Shown piece after piece: positions 1-8,541 of a stretch of DNA of 35,951 nucleotides. How positions within the stretch are numbered: the stretch's first letter is position 1; every line of letters starts with the position of its first letter. The translations under genes were made by a program, and so were the position numbers. A model generated the notes under the pieces. That model saw only the letters and a program-made list of their open reading frames with translations. It was not told where the DNA came from and searched no databases. Location: the NCBI GenBank assembly GCA_017519975.1, contig JAFWRM010000025.1, positions 1 through 35,951 of the forward strand, written 5' to 3'. Source of the DNA: Oscillospiraceae bacterium. Lineage in GTDB: Bacteria > Bacillota > Clostridia > Oscillospirales > Oscillospiraceae.

Positions 1-953
1 GACGTCGTTACGGACTGATTGAAATTATACAGAGGACTGTTCAGCGCCTTGAATGCCGCAACAAGGATCGGCATGGCATGGGGCTTGCAGCCCGCCATGA
101 CCGCCGCGATGGCGACGTCCTTCACCGTCACGCTCTTTCCGGAAGGACCGGACGGATCCGTCAGCACGGTGTCTTCCGGCCACGGGCAGTACTCCAGCAT
201 CTTCTCATACCGTGCCTTCGTCGGCGGGATGATGGGCAGGCCGTCGCTGATGTGCATCTCGTTGAAGTAGTCGTTGATCTCTTCCATGTACGCGCCGGGC
301 TCGGAGGATTTCTCCTCGCTGTACTCCGGCACGAACGGCAGGATCCCGTCGGCGGCAGGGGCAACCTTGTCGATCTTAAAGTCGATGTTCGCCAGCTTCT
401 GCAGTTCCTCTCCGTTCTTAGTCAGCGAGCCGATGATGTAATCCCATTTCAGATCCACCTGCTCAGCCACTTCTTCTACCGTGCTTCCCTGATAGATGTC
501 AACAGAGCACAGGCAGAGATGCCCAGCGCGGTAAACGCCTACGCCTTCCGTGATCGCCGATCCCGGAGGTGCCGTCATATACACGGTGGGGATGCCGAGC
601 TTCTCTAACGCGATCGCCACCACAGTTGTGGACGATGACGTTCCCATGTCACCGAACGCTACGATGGCTGCCGTCGGCTTTTCTTCCGCCAGCATGGCCG
701 CGTATTCATACAGGCGATCCTGATTCTTGCCGCGCACTGTCTCGGTATACTCGACATAGTTCGTAATACCCAGCTCCGTCAGATGTTCCTTGATCCTGTC
801 AAACACCGTATAGTAGTTGCAGAATCCAAGCTTCGTGTTGTTGTAGAAAAGGATCTTTCCCTTCTGCAGTTCTTCCAGCGTCGGCCTCTTCGCCAGTTCG
901 ATCATCGGCCGTTCCTGAACCCCTCGCGGATCCAGCAGTTCATTCAGTTTCAT
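1..953 (-). CDS. UGSC/GrdB-like two-domain protein, copy 1 (partial)
   Basis: This is the N-terminal 317 residues of a protein that runs off the left edge of the window. It is almost the same as the complete 567-residue protein at 6777-8480. I see only about five substitutions, for example Thr-Leu-Glu-Glu against Thr-Ile-Glu-Asp near residue 25. The first domain carries GDMGTSS followed by LEKLGIPTV, where UGSC-family and GrdB-type selenoproteins have a U-G-x-C redox motif. The second domain begins with SDGLPIIPPT. The ATG start sits nine bases behind GGAG, and this leader is shared with the other copy. It lies 69 bp downstream of an FAD oxidoreductase, so the two are probably cotranscribed. 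Function is unknown; the family resemblance is from memory of motifs. Confidence 0.85.
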   Translation of the reverse strand, partial: MKLNELLDPRGVQERPMIELAKRPTLEELQKGKILFYNNTKLGFCNYYTVFDRIKEHLTELGITNYVEYTETVRGKNQDRLYEYAAMLAEEKPTAAIVAFGDMGTSSSTTVVAIALEKLGIPTVYMTAPPGSAITEGVGVYRAGHLCLCSVDIYQGSTVEEVAEQVDLKWDYIIGSLTKNGEELQKLANIDFKIDKVAPAADGILPFVPEYSEEKSSEPGAYMEEINDYFNEMHISDGLPIIPPTKARYEKMLEYCPWPEDTVLTDPSGPSGKSVTVKDVAIAAVMAGCKPHAMPILVAAFKALNSPLYNFNQSVTT

Positions 954-1022
954 CCAGCATCACTCCGTTTCTTGATTCTTGATTATTATTATTGAATAAA
1001 TATAGAATTGCTTGTTTTGTTT

Positions 1023-2378
1023 TCAATCATACAGATAAACGCCCTGTGCCTTCAGAGTCCTCCGAAGCAGCCCCACGTCGAGTTCCCGAGGCTCGCAGTT
1101 CCCGTTCACACTGAGCGCAGCGGCAGCGCCGGCAGCTTCGCCAAGTGCAATACAGTACGGAATCCAGCTGGCGGCTTCATTCGCTTTCTCTTCCGAAGAA
1201 AAGCATCTGCCCGCCGTGAGCAATCCATTGACTTTTTCAGGAACAATAATGCCGTAAGGCATCTCCATTCTGGCGTATTCTTCATTGCCGCCCAGTGTGG
1301 GCACTACAGCGATCAGGTCGTCCCTTCCCGTCCTTTGAGCGATATTGTCTCTCGTGAACCGGTCTACGCCTTTCAATCTCCGGCTGCCTCTCGTACCGAC
1401 CTGAGAGGCAAAGTCCAGAATGTAAGCGTTTTCCATGCCAATGAAATTATCCCGCAGATATTCGGTGATCCTTTCCGCCGCGTCAAACACCAGGAAAGCC
1501 GTCTCCGTCAGGTCTTTCACGGACATACAGTTCCTGGGAATCCAGTTGTTGATCCACATGATGTCATTCCGATTGGAAGAAAACGGGCGAATTGAAAATC
1601 CTGCCGCTTTGCTAAGTCCAGCGAACTTCTCATCAAAAGCGTGCGGATTCTCCGGCGTACCCTTATAGTTTTCCGCATATCGGTCATAATCCACGCCGCC
1701 GATTCGGAAAACCAGGGCTGTATTCGCTGATCGTGAGGTGGAGAAACTGGACATCTCATATTCCGCCCCGGCGGCAGCGAACACATCTCCGTCTCCGGTA
1801 CAGTCGATCACAACATCAGCGAGAATTGCCTTGCGCCCTTCCTTGCTTTCAAACAGAACCCCCTGTACTTTTCCTTCTTCTGTTACCGCGCCGCATACAA
1901 CACAGTTGCAGTACACCGTAATGTTATAATCCCGGACCATCTGGGCCAACGCGACCTTCAGGAGTTCCGGATCACAGTTCACTCCATAGCGTACCTTCTT
2001 CATTCCAAAAAGGCCATGATGTCGATACTTGTTCAGTACAGTTTCATCTGTAGATCCTAATTCACTTCTCAGTGGACCAAAAACTCCGTTTGCTTTTTTT
2101 CTGAGCCGGTCGATCCATTCGTCCATGACGCCGGAGATCAACAGCTCGTCTCCATCGCTCAGAAAAGGTATGGCTATGACCTGCCCTCCGGTGGCCATTC
2201 CTCCCAGATAGGGAAACCGTTCCATAAGAACAACTTTGCCCCGACAATTTTTGGCTGCACTGACCGCCGCCGTTACGCCGGCAGGCCCTGCGCCAACCAC
2301 CAGGACCTCGCACCGATCGAAAACCTCAGTCTCTCTTGCGGGCTCTTTGATATATGTTCTTCCTTCGTTCCTCAACAA
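1023..2378 (-). CDS. FAD-dependent oxidoreductase (FAD_oxidored-type), paralogue 1
   Basis: A 451-residue flavoprotein with an N-terminal dinucleotide-binding fold: EVLVVGAGPAG at residues 24-34, then ERFPYLGGMATG. An acidic CTGDGDV motif (near residue 193) and a C-terminal segment GLLTAGRCFSSEE with AAGAAAAL fit the FAD-dependent oxidoreductase family PF12831. Members oxidise hydroxylated or reduced substrates, but the substrate cannot be read from sequence. A second, more distant paralogue sits at 5231-6751. The start appears to be TTG: an in-frame TGA lies three codons upstream and no ATG occurs before the FAD motif. The Shine-Dalgarno sequence is weak. A promoter and a LysR-type palindrome lie upstream, and the UGSC-like gene follows, so this gene likely heads a regulated operon. 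Confidence 0.85.
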   Translation of the reverse strand: MLRNEGRTYIKEPARETEVFDRCEVLVVGAGPAGVTAAVSAAKNCRGKVVLMERFPYLGGMATGGQVIAIPFLSDGDELLISGVMDEWIDRLRKKANGVFGPLRSELGSTDETVLNKYRHHGLFGMKKVRYGVNCDPELLKVALAQMVRDYNITVYCNCVVCGAVTEEGKVQGVLFESKEGRKAILADVVIDCTGDGDVFAAAGAEYEMSSFSTSRSANTALVFRIGGVDYDRYAENYKGTPENPHAFDEKFAGLSKAAGFSIRPFSSNRNDIMWINNWIPRNCMSVKDLTETAFLVFDAAERITEYLRDNFIGMENAYILDFASQVGTRGSRRLKGVDRFTRDNIAQRTGRDDLIAVVPTLGGNEEYARMEMPYGIIVPEKVNGLLTAGRCFSSEEKANEAASWIPYCIALGEAAGAAAALSVNGNCEPRELDVGLLRRTLKAQGVYLYD

Positions 2379-2445
2379 TATGCTTCAGCTTCTTTCCCTA
2401 GGCACTGCTGCTTCATGCAGACAGCAGATCACTCGCGTTGTACAT

Positions 2446-2474
2446 ATTATACAAGTTGGCTTTAATATTTGAAA
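2446..2474 (-). promoter_or_regulatory. Predicted promoter of the FAD oxidoreductase 1 operon
   Basis: Read on the minus strand, TTTCAA (2469-2474), a 17-nt spacer and a perfect TATAAT (2446-2451) lie about 70 bp before the TTG start at 2378. The poor -35 box suggests dependence on an activator, in keeping with the palindrome just upstream. Confidence 0.55.
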
Positions 2475-2504
2475 CCCGCGCTGTACACCTTTTGAGTATT
2501 CGAC

Positions 2505-2520
2505 ATAACCTAATGGTTAT
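2505..2520. promoter_or_regulatory. Candidate LysR-type operator
   Basis: ATAACC-TAAT-GGTTAT is a perfect inverted repeat. Its centre lies about 73 bp upstream of the start of transcription predicted from the TATAAT at 2446-2451. LysR-type regulators usually bind an AT-ended dyad close to -65, and a LysR gene lies 1.6 kb away at 4149-5048. The assignment to that regulator is inference. Confidence 0.5.
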
Positions 2521-2611
2521 CAATATATTCCATATTTTAACTCCGTTTTATCTACGTTTCACATTTTCCTTCCCGCGGCCGCTGATCCTGCACTTCACGC
2601 CAATTCAGACA

Positions 2612-2647
2612 ATAAGAAAGGGAACAGGACCAATCGTCGCTGTTCCC
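2612..2647 (-). terminator. Rho-independent terminator after pyruvate kinase
   Basis: On the minus strand the stem is GGGAACAG/CTGTTCCC (8 bp) with a 12-nt loop, followed by TTTCTTATT. It lies 34 bp beyond the pyruvate kinase stop codon. The U tract is interrupted, so efficiency may be moderate. Confidence 0.6.
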
Positions 2648-2681
2648 GTCTTTCTATGCCTTATGACTGTCGATGCAGTTC

Positions 2682-4097
2682 TTACGGTACGTTTTCAATT
2701 CTCAGGATATTGGTGTTCCCCGACGCCCCGCTGGTATCACCGCTGGTCATGACTATTATGTCGTCCTGCTTGAGCCCCAACGCTTCCTTCGCCAGCCGAA
2801 TGGCATAGTAATTCAGTACTTCAACATTGGGAAACTGCTCTGTCATGACCGGCATCACTCCCCACGACAGCGCCAGCTTATACCAGACACTGCAGTTCGT
2901 TGCCACGCCGACGATGGGCGTGCCTGGACGAAAACGTGATACCATGCGGACGGTCAGACCGCTTAAAGAGGTTACGACAATGGCGCTTGCTTTCAGATCG
3001 ATGGACATGGTGCACGCAGCGTGTGAGATGGCGTCCACTCGATTCTGAATGATGTAATCCTCTCTGCGGAACCTGCCATCATAATCTATATGCTTTTCCG
3101 TCTCTTCAACGATTTCACCCATGACCCTGACCGCATCTATGGGGTACTTGCCGACGGATGTCTCACCGGACAGCATCACCGCACTGGTTCCGTCATATAC
3201 CGCGTTTGCAACGTCACTGATCTCCGCTCTCGTCGGTCGGATCTTTTCGATCATGCTCTCCAGCATTTCCGTTGCCGTAATAACTCTTTTCCCTCTCAGA
3301 CGGCATTTATCTATCAGATACTTTTGCGTTGCTGGCAGTTCCGCAAATGGAATTTCGACCCCAAGGTCTCCCCTTGCGACCATAATTCCCTCGCAGGCGG
3401 AGCATATCTCATCAATATTGTCAACTCCCGCCTGATTCTCGATTTTGGCAACGACGTCGATCGTTTCCCCTCCATTCTCCCGCAGGAACTGCTTCAGATC
3501 CAGCAGATCCTGTTTGCAGGAAACAAAGGAAGCCGCAATGAAATCCACTTCATTCTGTATGCCGAACAGGATATCCTCCCTGTCCTTTTCGCTGAGGAAT
3601 TCCATGTGAAAATTCCTTCCGGGAAAGCTCATGCTTTTGCGGTCACTCAGTTCTCCTCCGACCACGACATGACAGACAACGTCCGTTTCTTTTATCTCAT
3701 CCGCCTCAAAGATGAGCAGTCCGTTATTAAGCAGAATACGATCCCCGACCTGCAGATGCTTGGTTATGTTCTTATCGCTCACGGAGACGATACCGACATC
3801 GCCGACTACATCCCTTGTTGTAAAAACGAACACATCTCCCGTTTCCAGATGAACGTGTCCATTATTAAAAGTCCCGATCCTGATCTCCGGACCTTTGGTA
3901 TCCAGCATGATCGCCACCGGAAGGTTCAGTTCTTTCCGAACTTTTTTTATCATGCTGATCTGTTTTCCATGCTCCTCATGTGTACCGTGCGAGAAATTGA
4001 TCCGGGCTACGTTAAGCCCTTGCCGGCACATTTCTCTGAATACCCCTTCATCCGAACAAGCAGGTCCGATCGTTGCTACAATCTTTGTTTTTCTCAT
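2682..4097 (-). CDS. pyk: Pyruvate kinase, cluster-embedded
   Basis: This enzyme transfers phosphate from phosphoenolpyruvate to ADP in the cytoplasm. It opens with KTKIVATIGPA and NVARINFSHG and carries LDTKGPEIR. It has VVAKIENQAG with the catalytic lysine and the Mg-binding glutamate, followed by IMVARGDLGVEIP and the TATEMLESM signature. At 471 residues it has the usual A, B and C domains and lacks the extra C-terminal PEP-utiliser-like domain of Bacillus-type enzymes. I chose the ATG at 4097, six bases behind TTTGGAG, over an upstream TTG at 4109. It lies 51 bp behind a LysR gene on the same strand and inside a catabolic cluster. It may therefore be a substrate-induced isozyme rather than the housekeeping copy. 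Confidence 0.95.
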   Translation of the reverse strand: MRKTKIVATIGPACSDEGVFREMCRQGLNVARINFSHGTHEEHGKQISMIKKVRKELNLPVAIMLDTKGPEIRIGTFNNGHVHLETGDVFVFTTRDVVGDVGIVSVSDKNITKHLQVGDRILLNNGLLIFEADEIKETDVVCHVVVGGELSDRKSMSFPGRNFHMEFLSEKDREDILFGIQNEVDFIAASFVSCKQDLLDLKQFLRENGGETIDVVAKIENQAGVDNIDEICSACEGIMVARGDLGVEIPFAELPATQKYLIDKCRLRGKRVITATEMLESMIEKIRPTRAEISDVANAVYDGTSAVMLSGETSVGKYPIDAVRVMGEIVEETEKHIDYDGRFRREDYIIQNRVDAISHAACTMSIDLKASAIVVTSLSGLTVRMVSRFRPGTPIVGVATNCSVWYKLALSWGVMPVMTEQFPNVEVLNYYAIRLAKEALGLKQDDIIVMTSGDTSGASGNTNILRIENVP

Positions 4098-4148
4098 TTT
4101 GGGCTCCAAATGTCTTGCTGTATTGAATTCTTCCCCATTGGGATCTGA

Positions 4149-5048
4149 TTATATATATAGTCCCGATTCTTTCAGTTCGTCAAGTATCAATGTAAGTTCC
4201 TGCAGCATTTCAGCAGATTGATTGAGCCGATAGCCATCTGAGATATAAGCCGTTAACTGCAGTCGTTCCTGTGTCTCAATATTTACGATCAAGCACGAAT
4301 CAGGGCAAAGCAATTCAGCCGTTGCCTGTGGAAGCAATGTTACTCCTCCTCTGTGGGAAATCATATCCAATATGGTCATGACCCGCATATCCTGATGGTT
4401 CATCCGTGGTACAAAACCAGCAACAAGACAGAGCTTCAGATAATAACGATACATAAGCGGGTCACCAACGAACAAGATGAATTCTTCCTCTGCCAATTCT
4501 GATAGATCAATGCTCTGTCTTGCAGCAATCGGATTATCTTTTTTCATAACTGCAACAATTGCTTCTCTCTTTATTGGAATAAAACTACTATAGTTTGTTT
4601 CAATCAGATTGCTGTATACAAAGCCGATATCTGCTTCTGCATTGTCCAAAAGTTCCTGAATTCTCGCTGCCCCCAGTTCTGAAACGTGTAATTCCATCTC
4701 AGGGTGTCTGTCCTGATAGGTTAACAACGCCTGTACCAACCGTATCTGATGAAAGGGGATCGCAATTCTGATTATATGCTTTTTATCTCCAATATAATCG
4801 TTTATCGCTCTCTTCATATTGTCGTACTGTGTAGAGATATATTGAAAATATGGATATATGATTTCTCCTTCGGGGGTTAGTTCAAGCCCCTCTGGCGATT
4901 GATGAAAAAGCTTGCAGTGCAGTTCATTTTCGATTCTGTCAATATACTTGGAAACCGTGGACGCCTGAAGATCAAACTCGTGTGCTGTCTTGGTCAGTTT
5001 CATGTTATTTGCCAGACGGGAAAAGCATTTTATCTGCAATATGTTCAT
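4149..5048 (-). CDS. LysR-family transcriptional regulator 1
   Basis: A 299-residue LysR-type regulator. The N-terminal winged helix-turn-helix is MNILQIKCFSRLANNMKLTK and onwards to about residue 60, with the typical AHEFDLQASTVSKYIDRIENEL recognition region. A periplasmic-binding-protein-like effector domain follows from about residue 90. The ATG lies five bases behind AAGGAG. The gene is AT-rich compared with the enzymes on either side. It is placed between two catabolic operons, upstream of pyruvate kinase and downstream of a strong hairpin. The likely targets are the pyruvate kinase and FAD oxidoreductase 1 promoters, where a suitable dyad exists at 2505-2520. The effector is unknown. 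Confidence 0.9.
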   Translation of the reverse strand: MNILQIKCFSRLANNMKLTKTAHEFDLQASTVSKYIDRIENELHCKLFHQSPEGLELTPEGEIIYPYFQYISTQYDNMKRAINDYIGDKKHIIRIAIPFHQIRLVQALLTYQDRHPEMELHVSELGAARIQELLDNAEADIGFVYSNLIETNYSSFIPIKREAIVAVMKKDNPIAARQSIDLSELAEEEFILFVGDPLMYRYYLKLCLVAGFVPRMNHQDMRVMTILDMISHRGGVTLLPQATAELLCPDSCLIVNIETQERLQLTAYISDGYRLNQSAEMLQELTLILDELKESGLYI

Positions 5049-5169
5049 TTGAACTCCTTACGATTACAGCAGGCCTCTCGCTGCTTAAATCAATTCTGGA
5101 AACTGCACGAAAGATCTCTGCAGATTGTTTTCGTCACATTGTACTGCATTATTCCTATGATTTCAAAAA

Positions 5170-5217
5170 ACAAGATATGAAAGTGATGTATGCAGACAAA
5201 AGTCTGCATACATCACT
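5170..5217 (-). terminator. Perfect 16-bp hairpin at end of the large operon
   Basis: AGTGATGTATGCAGAC (5182-5197), loop AAAA, then the exact reverse complement (5202-5217). On the minus strand it starts 14 bp after the stop codon of the FAD oxidoreductase at 5231. It is followed by TTCATATCTTG and then a TTTTTT run. It most simply ends the long catabolic operon before the LysR promoter region. The U tract does not directly follow the stem, so RNA stabilisation or an operator role is also possible. Confidence 0.6.
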
Positions 5218-5230
5218 GCCATTTTGGTGC

Positions 5231-6751
5231 TCAGTGCACGCCTTCGAGTATGACTCCCTGGCTGCGCAGGATATTCTGAAGCTCTTTGATGTACTCTTCT
5301 GCCTCAAGCTGCCTGGGCGTTACGCCGAGCTTTACACAGAGCGCTGCTGCAGCGCCGGCAGCCTGTCCGGTCACCATAGTCTCCTGCAGGAAACGCTGGT
5401 AGGTGGCGCGCTCCGCGGAAACGTGCTTGCCGGCGATCAGCAGATTCTCGACCTTTCTCGGAACCATGATGCGGTAAGGCATGTCATAGGAACCCTTATC
5501 CGGAGGAGAAGCATAGCCGTATTTGCCTACCGCAAGAGTATTCGCGTTGGCAACATGTACCGCGCCGGCCGCAAAGGTGTTCTTGCCGATGCAGTCATAG
5601 AAGCGCTGGCCGTTCGCGACGTCGTCTCTCTTAAGCACGTAGTCACCCATGATACGGCGTCCTTCACGGAGTCTCAGCTCGACACCCACTCTGGTGATGT
5701 AGGCGTTCTTGAAGCCGGGGATGTACTTCTTAAAACCATTGGCGGCGATCACGCACTGGCGGCGTGCTTCCTGCTCCGCGTAGGACAGATCCCAGGGATC
5801 ACAGCTCCAGATGCCAGGTACCTGAGCGGAGTGCTGGAAATGCGCCTGATAACGGCCTACGTCAGGACGGGGAGCAAAGAAGAATCCCATGCCTGCGAAA
5901 TCATGCCACTCTTTGTTGGCTTTCGCGATCTTCAGGAAGTTGTAGAATCCCATGATCTCGCAGAATTCACCAACGTCCTTGATGTTGCGGATGATCTCAT
6001 ACCGCTCTTCTTTCGATCTCTCCGGATTCCCGCGGGGATCGATCTGATCGGGATGTGCCTTCACGTATGCAAGGAACTCATCCCAGTCCACGCCGTCCAT
6101 CGTGAAGCAGACGGACTGGGGTTCACAGTCGTCGCGCGGCAGGAGTTCGTACTCGCAGCCGGCGCGGACGGCGATGTCGCCTTCACCGGTGCACTCGATG
6201 ACGACCTTGGCTTCGAAATTCACGCGGCCTTCCGCGTTCTCGACCACGACGCCTACAACGTTGTCACCGTTCTTGATCACGTCGACGACAAGAGAATGAA
6301 GCAGCAGGGTAACGCCTTCCTCAGCCATGATCTGGAACATGAGCAGGCCCCACCATTCGGGATCGACATAGGAGAAAACATAGTCGGAACCGGAACGGTA
6401 CTCGTTCAGGTCGGACGGACGGGCATGGCCCATCTCCATCAGGCGGCGATGAGTCTCGCCGATGAATCCGTCGATGACGCGCTCACCGCGGGCGTTGTAC
6501 AGGTACGCGTAGGAGAATCCCGGAGGGCCGGATACGTTCATCTGACCGCCAATCGAACCATTGCGCTCGATCAGCAGGACCTTGGCCCCGCCTCTCGCGG
6601 CCGCGACGGCCGCCGCGATGCCGGACGTACCGCCGCCGCAGACGATGACGTCGTACTTGTAGGATCTTTCGGGACGGGGCAGAGGTCCCATGGGATCCGC
6701 GGCGACGCGGGCGTCATACTCACGTCTTTTTTCGGAATAATAATCTGCCAT
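5231..6751 (-). CDS. FAD-dependent oxidoreductase (FAD_oxidored-type), paralogue 2
   Basis: A 506-residue flavoprotein with YDVIVCGGGTSGIAAAVAAA at residues 33-52, ERNGSIGGQMNVSG, and an acidic ECTGEGDIAVRAG motif. The C-terminal FAD contact region is NLLIAGKHVSAERAT, ending in GQAAGAAAALCVKLG. These fit the PF12831 family and match paralogue 1 in layout, though the two sequences differ widely. It probably oxidises an intermediate of the pathway encoded by the preceding genes. The ATG lies seven bases behind GGGAG. It is the last gene of the large operon, 25 bp after the UGSC-like gene and just before the perfect hairpin. The order here (UGSC-like then FAD) is the reverse of the order at the other copy (FAD then UGSC-like). 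Confidence 0.88.
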   Translation of the reverse strand: MADYYSEKRREYDARVAADPMGPLPRPERSYKYDVIVCGGGTSGIAAAVAAARGGAKVLLIERNGSIGGQMNVSGPPGFSYAYLYNARGERVIDGFIGETHRRLMEMGHARPSDLNEYRSGSDYVFSYVDPEWWGLLMFQIMAEEGVTLLLHSLVVDVIKNGDNVVGVVVENAEGRVNFEAKVVIECTGEGDIAVRAGCEYELLPRDDCEPQSVCFTMDGVDWDEFLAYVKAHPDQIDPRGNPERSKEERYEIIRNIKDVGEFCEIMGFYNFLKIAKANKEWHDFAGMGFFFAPRPDVGRYQAHFQHSAQVPGIWSCDPWDLSYAEQEARRQCVIAANGFKKYIPGFKNAYITRVGVELRLREGRRIMGDYVLKRDDVANGQRFYDCIGKNTFAAGAVHVANANTLAVGKYGYASPPDKGSYDMPYRIMVPRKVENLLIAGKHVSAERATYQRFLQETMVTGQAAGAAAALCVKLGVTPRQLEAEEYIKELQNILRSQGVILEGVH

Positions 6752-6776
6752 ATCTATTCTCCCTTTCTAAAAATGA

Positions 6777-8480
6777 TTATTTTTTCTTGAAATCATTGAT
6801 GGACTTCGCGATGGTGCCGTCGGGCAGAGCGATGGGTTCTACGATGCCTTCGCTGTGCAGCGCCCACGGCAGGATGATGCCGTCGTGACCGCCGCGGCCG
6901 CCAATCGTCACCACTTCCACATCCTTCGGGGTACGCGTCACAGGCATCGGATGACGGTTCTTGAAGCTCTCCGGCCGTACCGGCACAAGGCCTCTGTTCC
7001 GTACCATCGGTACTTCATGATAGGCGTAGGTGTGGATGTGCTCCTGGATCATTTCCTTCGTGAACCCCGCCTTTTTCAGCAGCTTGGCGTGATCGGGAAC
7101 CAGGCAGATCACCATAGGACCGGGCATGTACGCGTTGTTCGATCCAAGCGTCGTGCAGCAATGCGTGATCGTATCGAGCAGATCATATCCGTCCAGACTC
7201 AGGAAGTCGATCACATCGTGGATCGGTTCCGCCTTCAGAACGTAGACCGTCGTCGTCTCGGAATCGTAGTGATCCTCGTTGATCATGTTCCACTCCGCCA
7301 GTTCGGGCTCTTCAGCGAAGCAATATGTGAATTCTGCCTGAGAGGCGATGCAGTCCAGATCGCACACGCCGGGCACGCTTCTCAGCACGTTCATGATCAC
7401 CAGGTTGACCGCTCGTCCGATCGTCGCGTTCTCCGGCCATCCGGGGCCCTGGCAGCCCTGCTTGCCGGAGATACCGATCTCCTGCGCGATGGGGCCGGAT
7501 ACCAGAACCAGATTTCCGCCGGGATGAGACGTCGTTACGGACTGATTGAAATTATACAGAGGACTGTTCAGCGCCTTGAATGCCGCAACAAGGATCGGCA
7601 TGGCATGGGGCTTGCAGCCCGCCATGACCGCCGCGATGGCGACGTCCTTCACCGTCACGCTCTTGCCGGACGGGCCGGACGGATCCGTCAGGACCGTATC
7701 CTCGGGCCAGGGGCAGTACTCCATCATCTTCTCATAGCGCGCCTTGGTGGGCGGGATGATGGGCAGACCGTCGCTGATGTGCATCTCGTTGAAGTAGTCG
7801 TTGATTTCTTCCATGTACGCGCCGGGCTCGGAGGATTTCTCCTCGCTGTACTCCGGCACGAACGGCAGGATCCCGTCGGCGGCAGGGGCGACCTTGTCGA
7901 TCTTGAAGTCGATGTTCGCCAGCTTCTGCAGCTCTTCGCCGTTCTTCGTCAGAGACCCGATGATGTAATCCCACTTCAGGTCCACCTGCTCGGCGACCTC
8001 TTCCACCGTGCTGCCCTGATAGATGTCAACGGAGCAGAGGCACAGATGGCCGGCGCGGTACACGCCCACGCCCTCGGTGATGGCGGATCCCGGAGGTGCC
8101 GTCATGTACACGGTGGGAATGCCCAGCTTTTCCAGTGCGATGGCCACGACCGTCGTGGAGGAGGAGGTGCCCATGTCGCCGAAGGCGACGATGGCGGCCA
8201 TCGGCTTCTCTTCTGCCAGCATGGCCGCGTACTCGTACAGACGCTCCTGATTCTTGCCGCGCACCGTTTCGGTGTACTCGACGTAATTCGTGATGCCCAG
8301 TTCCGTCAGGCGCTCCTTGATCCTGTCAAATACCGTGTAGTAGTTGCAGAATCCCAGCTTCGTGTTGTTGTAGAAAAGGATCTTGCCCTTCTGCAGATCT
8401 TCGATCGTCGGCCTCTTCGCCAGCTCGATCATCGGCCTTTCCTGGACGCCGCGCGGGTCCAGCAGTTCGTTCAGTTTCAT
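6777..8480 (-). CDS. UGSC/GrdB-like two-domain protein, copy 2 (complete)
   Basis: A 567-residue protein of unknown function. Residues 1-190 form an N-terminal domain with AIVAFGDMGTSSSTT (residues 96-110) followed by LEKLGIPTVYM. This is the position and context of the U-G-x-C redox motif of UGSC-family and GrdB-type selenoproteins, but here Met and Ser replace the selenocysteine and cysteine. The codon is ATG, not TGA, so no recoding is involved. A second domain from residue 236 starts SDGLPIIPPT. It continues with a Gly-rich VTVKDVAIAAVMAGCKPH stretch and GPIAQEIGISGKQGCQGPG, known in uncharacterised proteins found beside UGSC genes. The start lies nine bases behind AGGAG. No signal peptide is visible, so it is probably cytoplasmic. 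It sits between the UroD-like and FAD oxidoreductase genes. Confidence 0.85.
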   Translation of the reverse strand: MKLNELLDPRGVQERPMIELAKRPTIEDLQKGKILFYNNTKLGFCNYYTVFDRIKERLTELGITNYVEYTETVRGKNQERLYEYAAMLAEEKPMAAIVAFGDMGTSSSTTVVAIALEKLGIPTVYMTAPPGSAITEGVGVYRAGHLCLCSVDIYQGSTVEEVAEQVDLKWDYIIGSLTKNGEELQKLANIDFKIDKVAPAADGILPFVPEYSEEKSSEPGAYMEEINDYFNEMHISDGLPIIPPTKARYEKMMEYCPWPEDTVLTDPSGPSGKSVTVKDVAIAAVMAGCKPHAMPILVAAFKALNSPLYNFNQSVTTSHPGGNLVLVSGPIAQEIGISGKQGCQGPGWPENATIGRAVNLVIMNVLRSVPGVCDLDCIASQAEFTYCFAEEPELAEWNMINEDHYDSETTTVYVLKAEPIHDVIDFLSLDGYDLLDTITHCCTTLGSNNAYMPGPMVICLVPDHAKLLKKAGFTKEMIQEHIHTYAYHEVPMVRNRGLVPVRPESFKNRHPMPVTRTPKDVEVVTIGGRGGHDGIILPWALHSEGIVEPIALPDGTIAKSINDFKKK

Positions 8481-8541
8481 CCAGCATCACTCCTGTTTTC
8501 TTAGTTTTATTTTTATTGTTTTACTAATTCATTATCAATTA

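Noticed and set aside
4982-6790. A 602-codon open frame on the plus strand
   Set aside because: It is the complementary shadow of FAD oxidoreductase 2, with no family likeness and no ribosome site.
8160-8200. Selenocysteine recoding in the UGSC-like protein
   Set aside because: The codon at the redox position is ATG in both copies; no in-frame TGA exists, so no SECIS element is needed.
6855-8504. A long plus-strand frame opposite the UGSC-like gene
   Set aside because: Repeated in both gene copies only because the copies are nearly identical; low-complexity composition typical of an antisense shadow.
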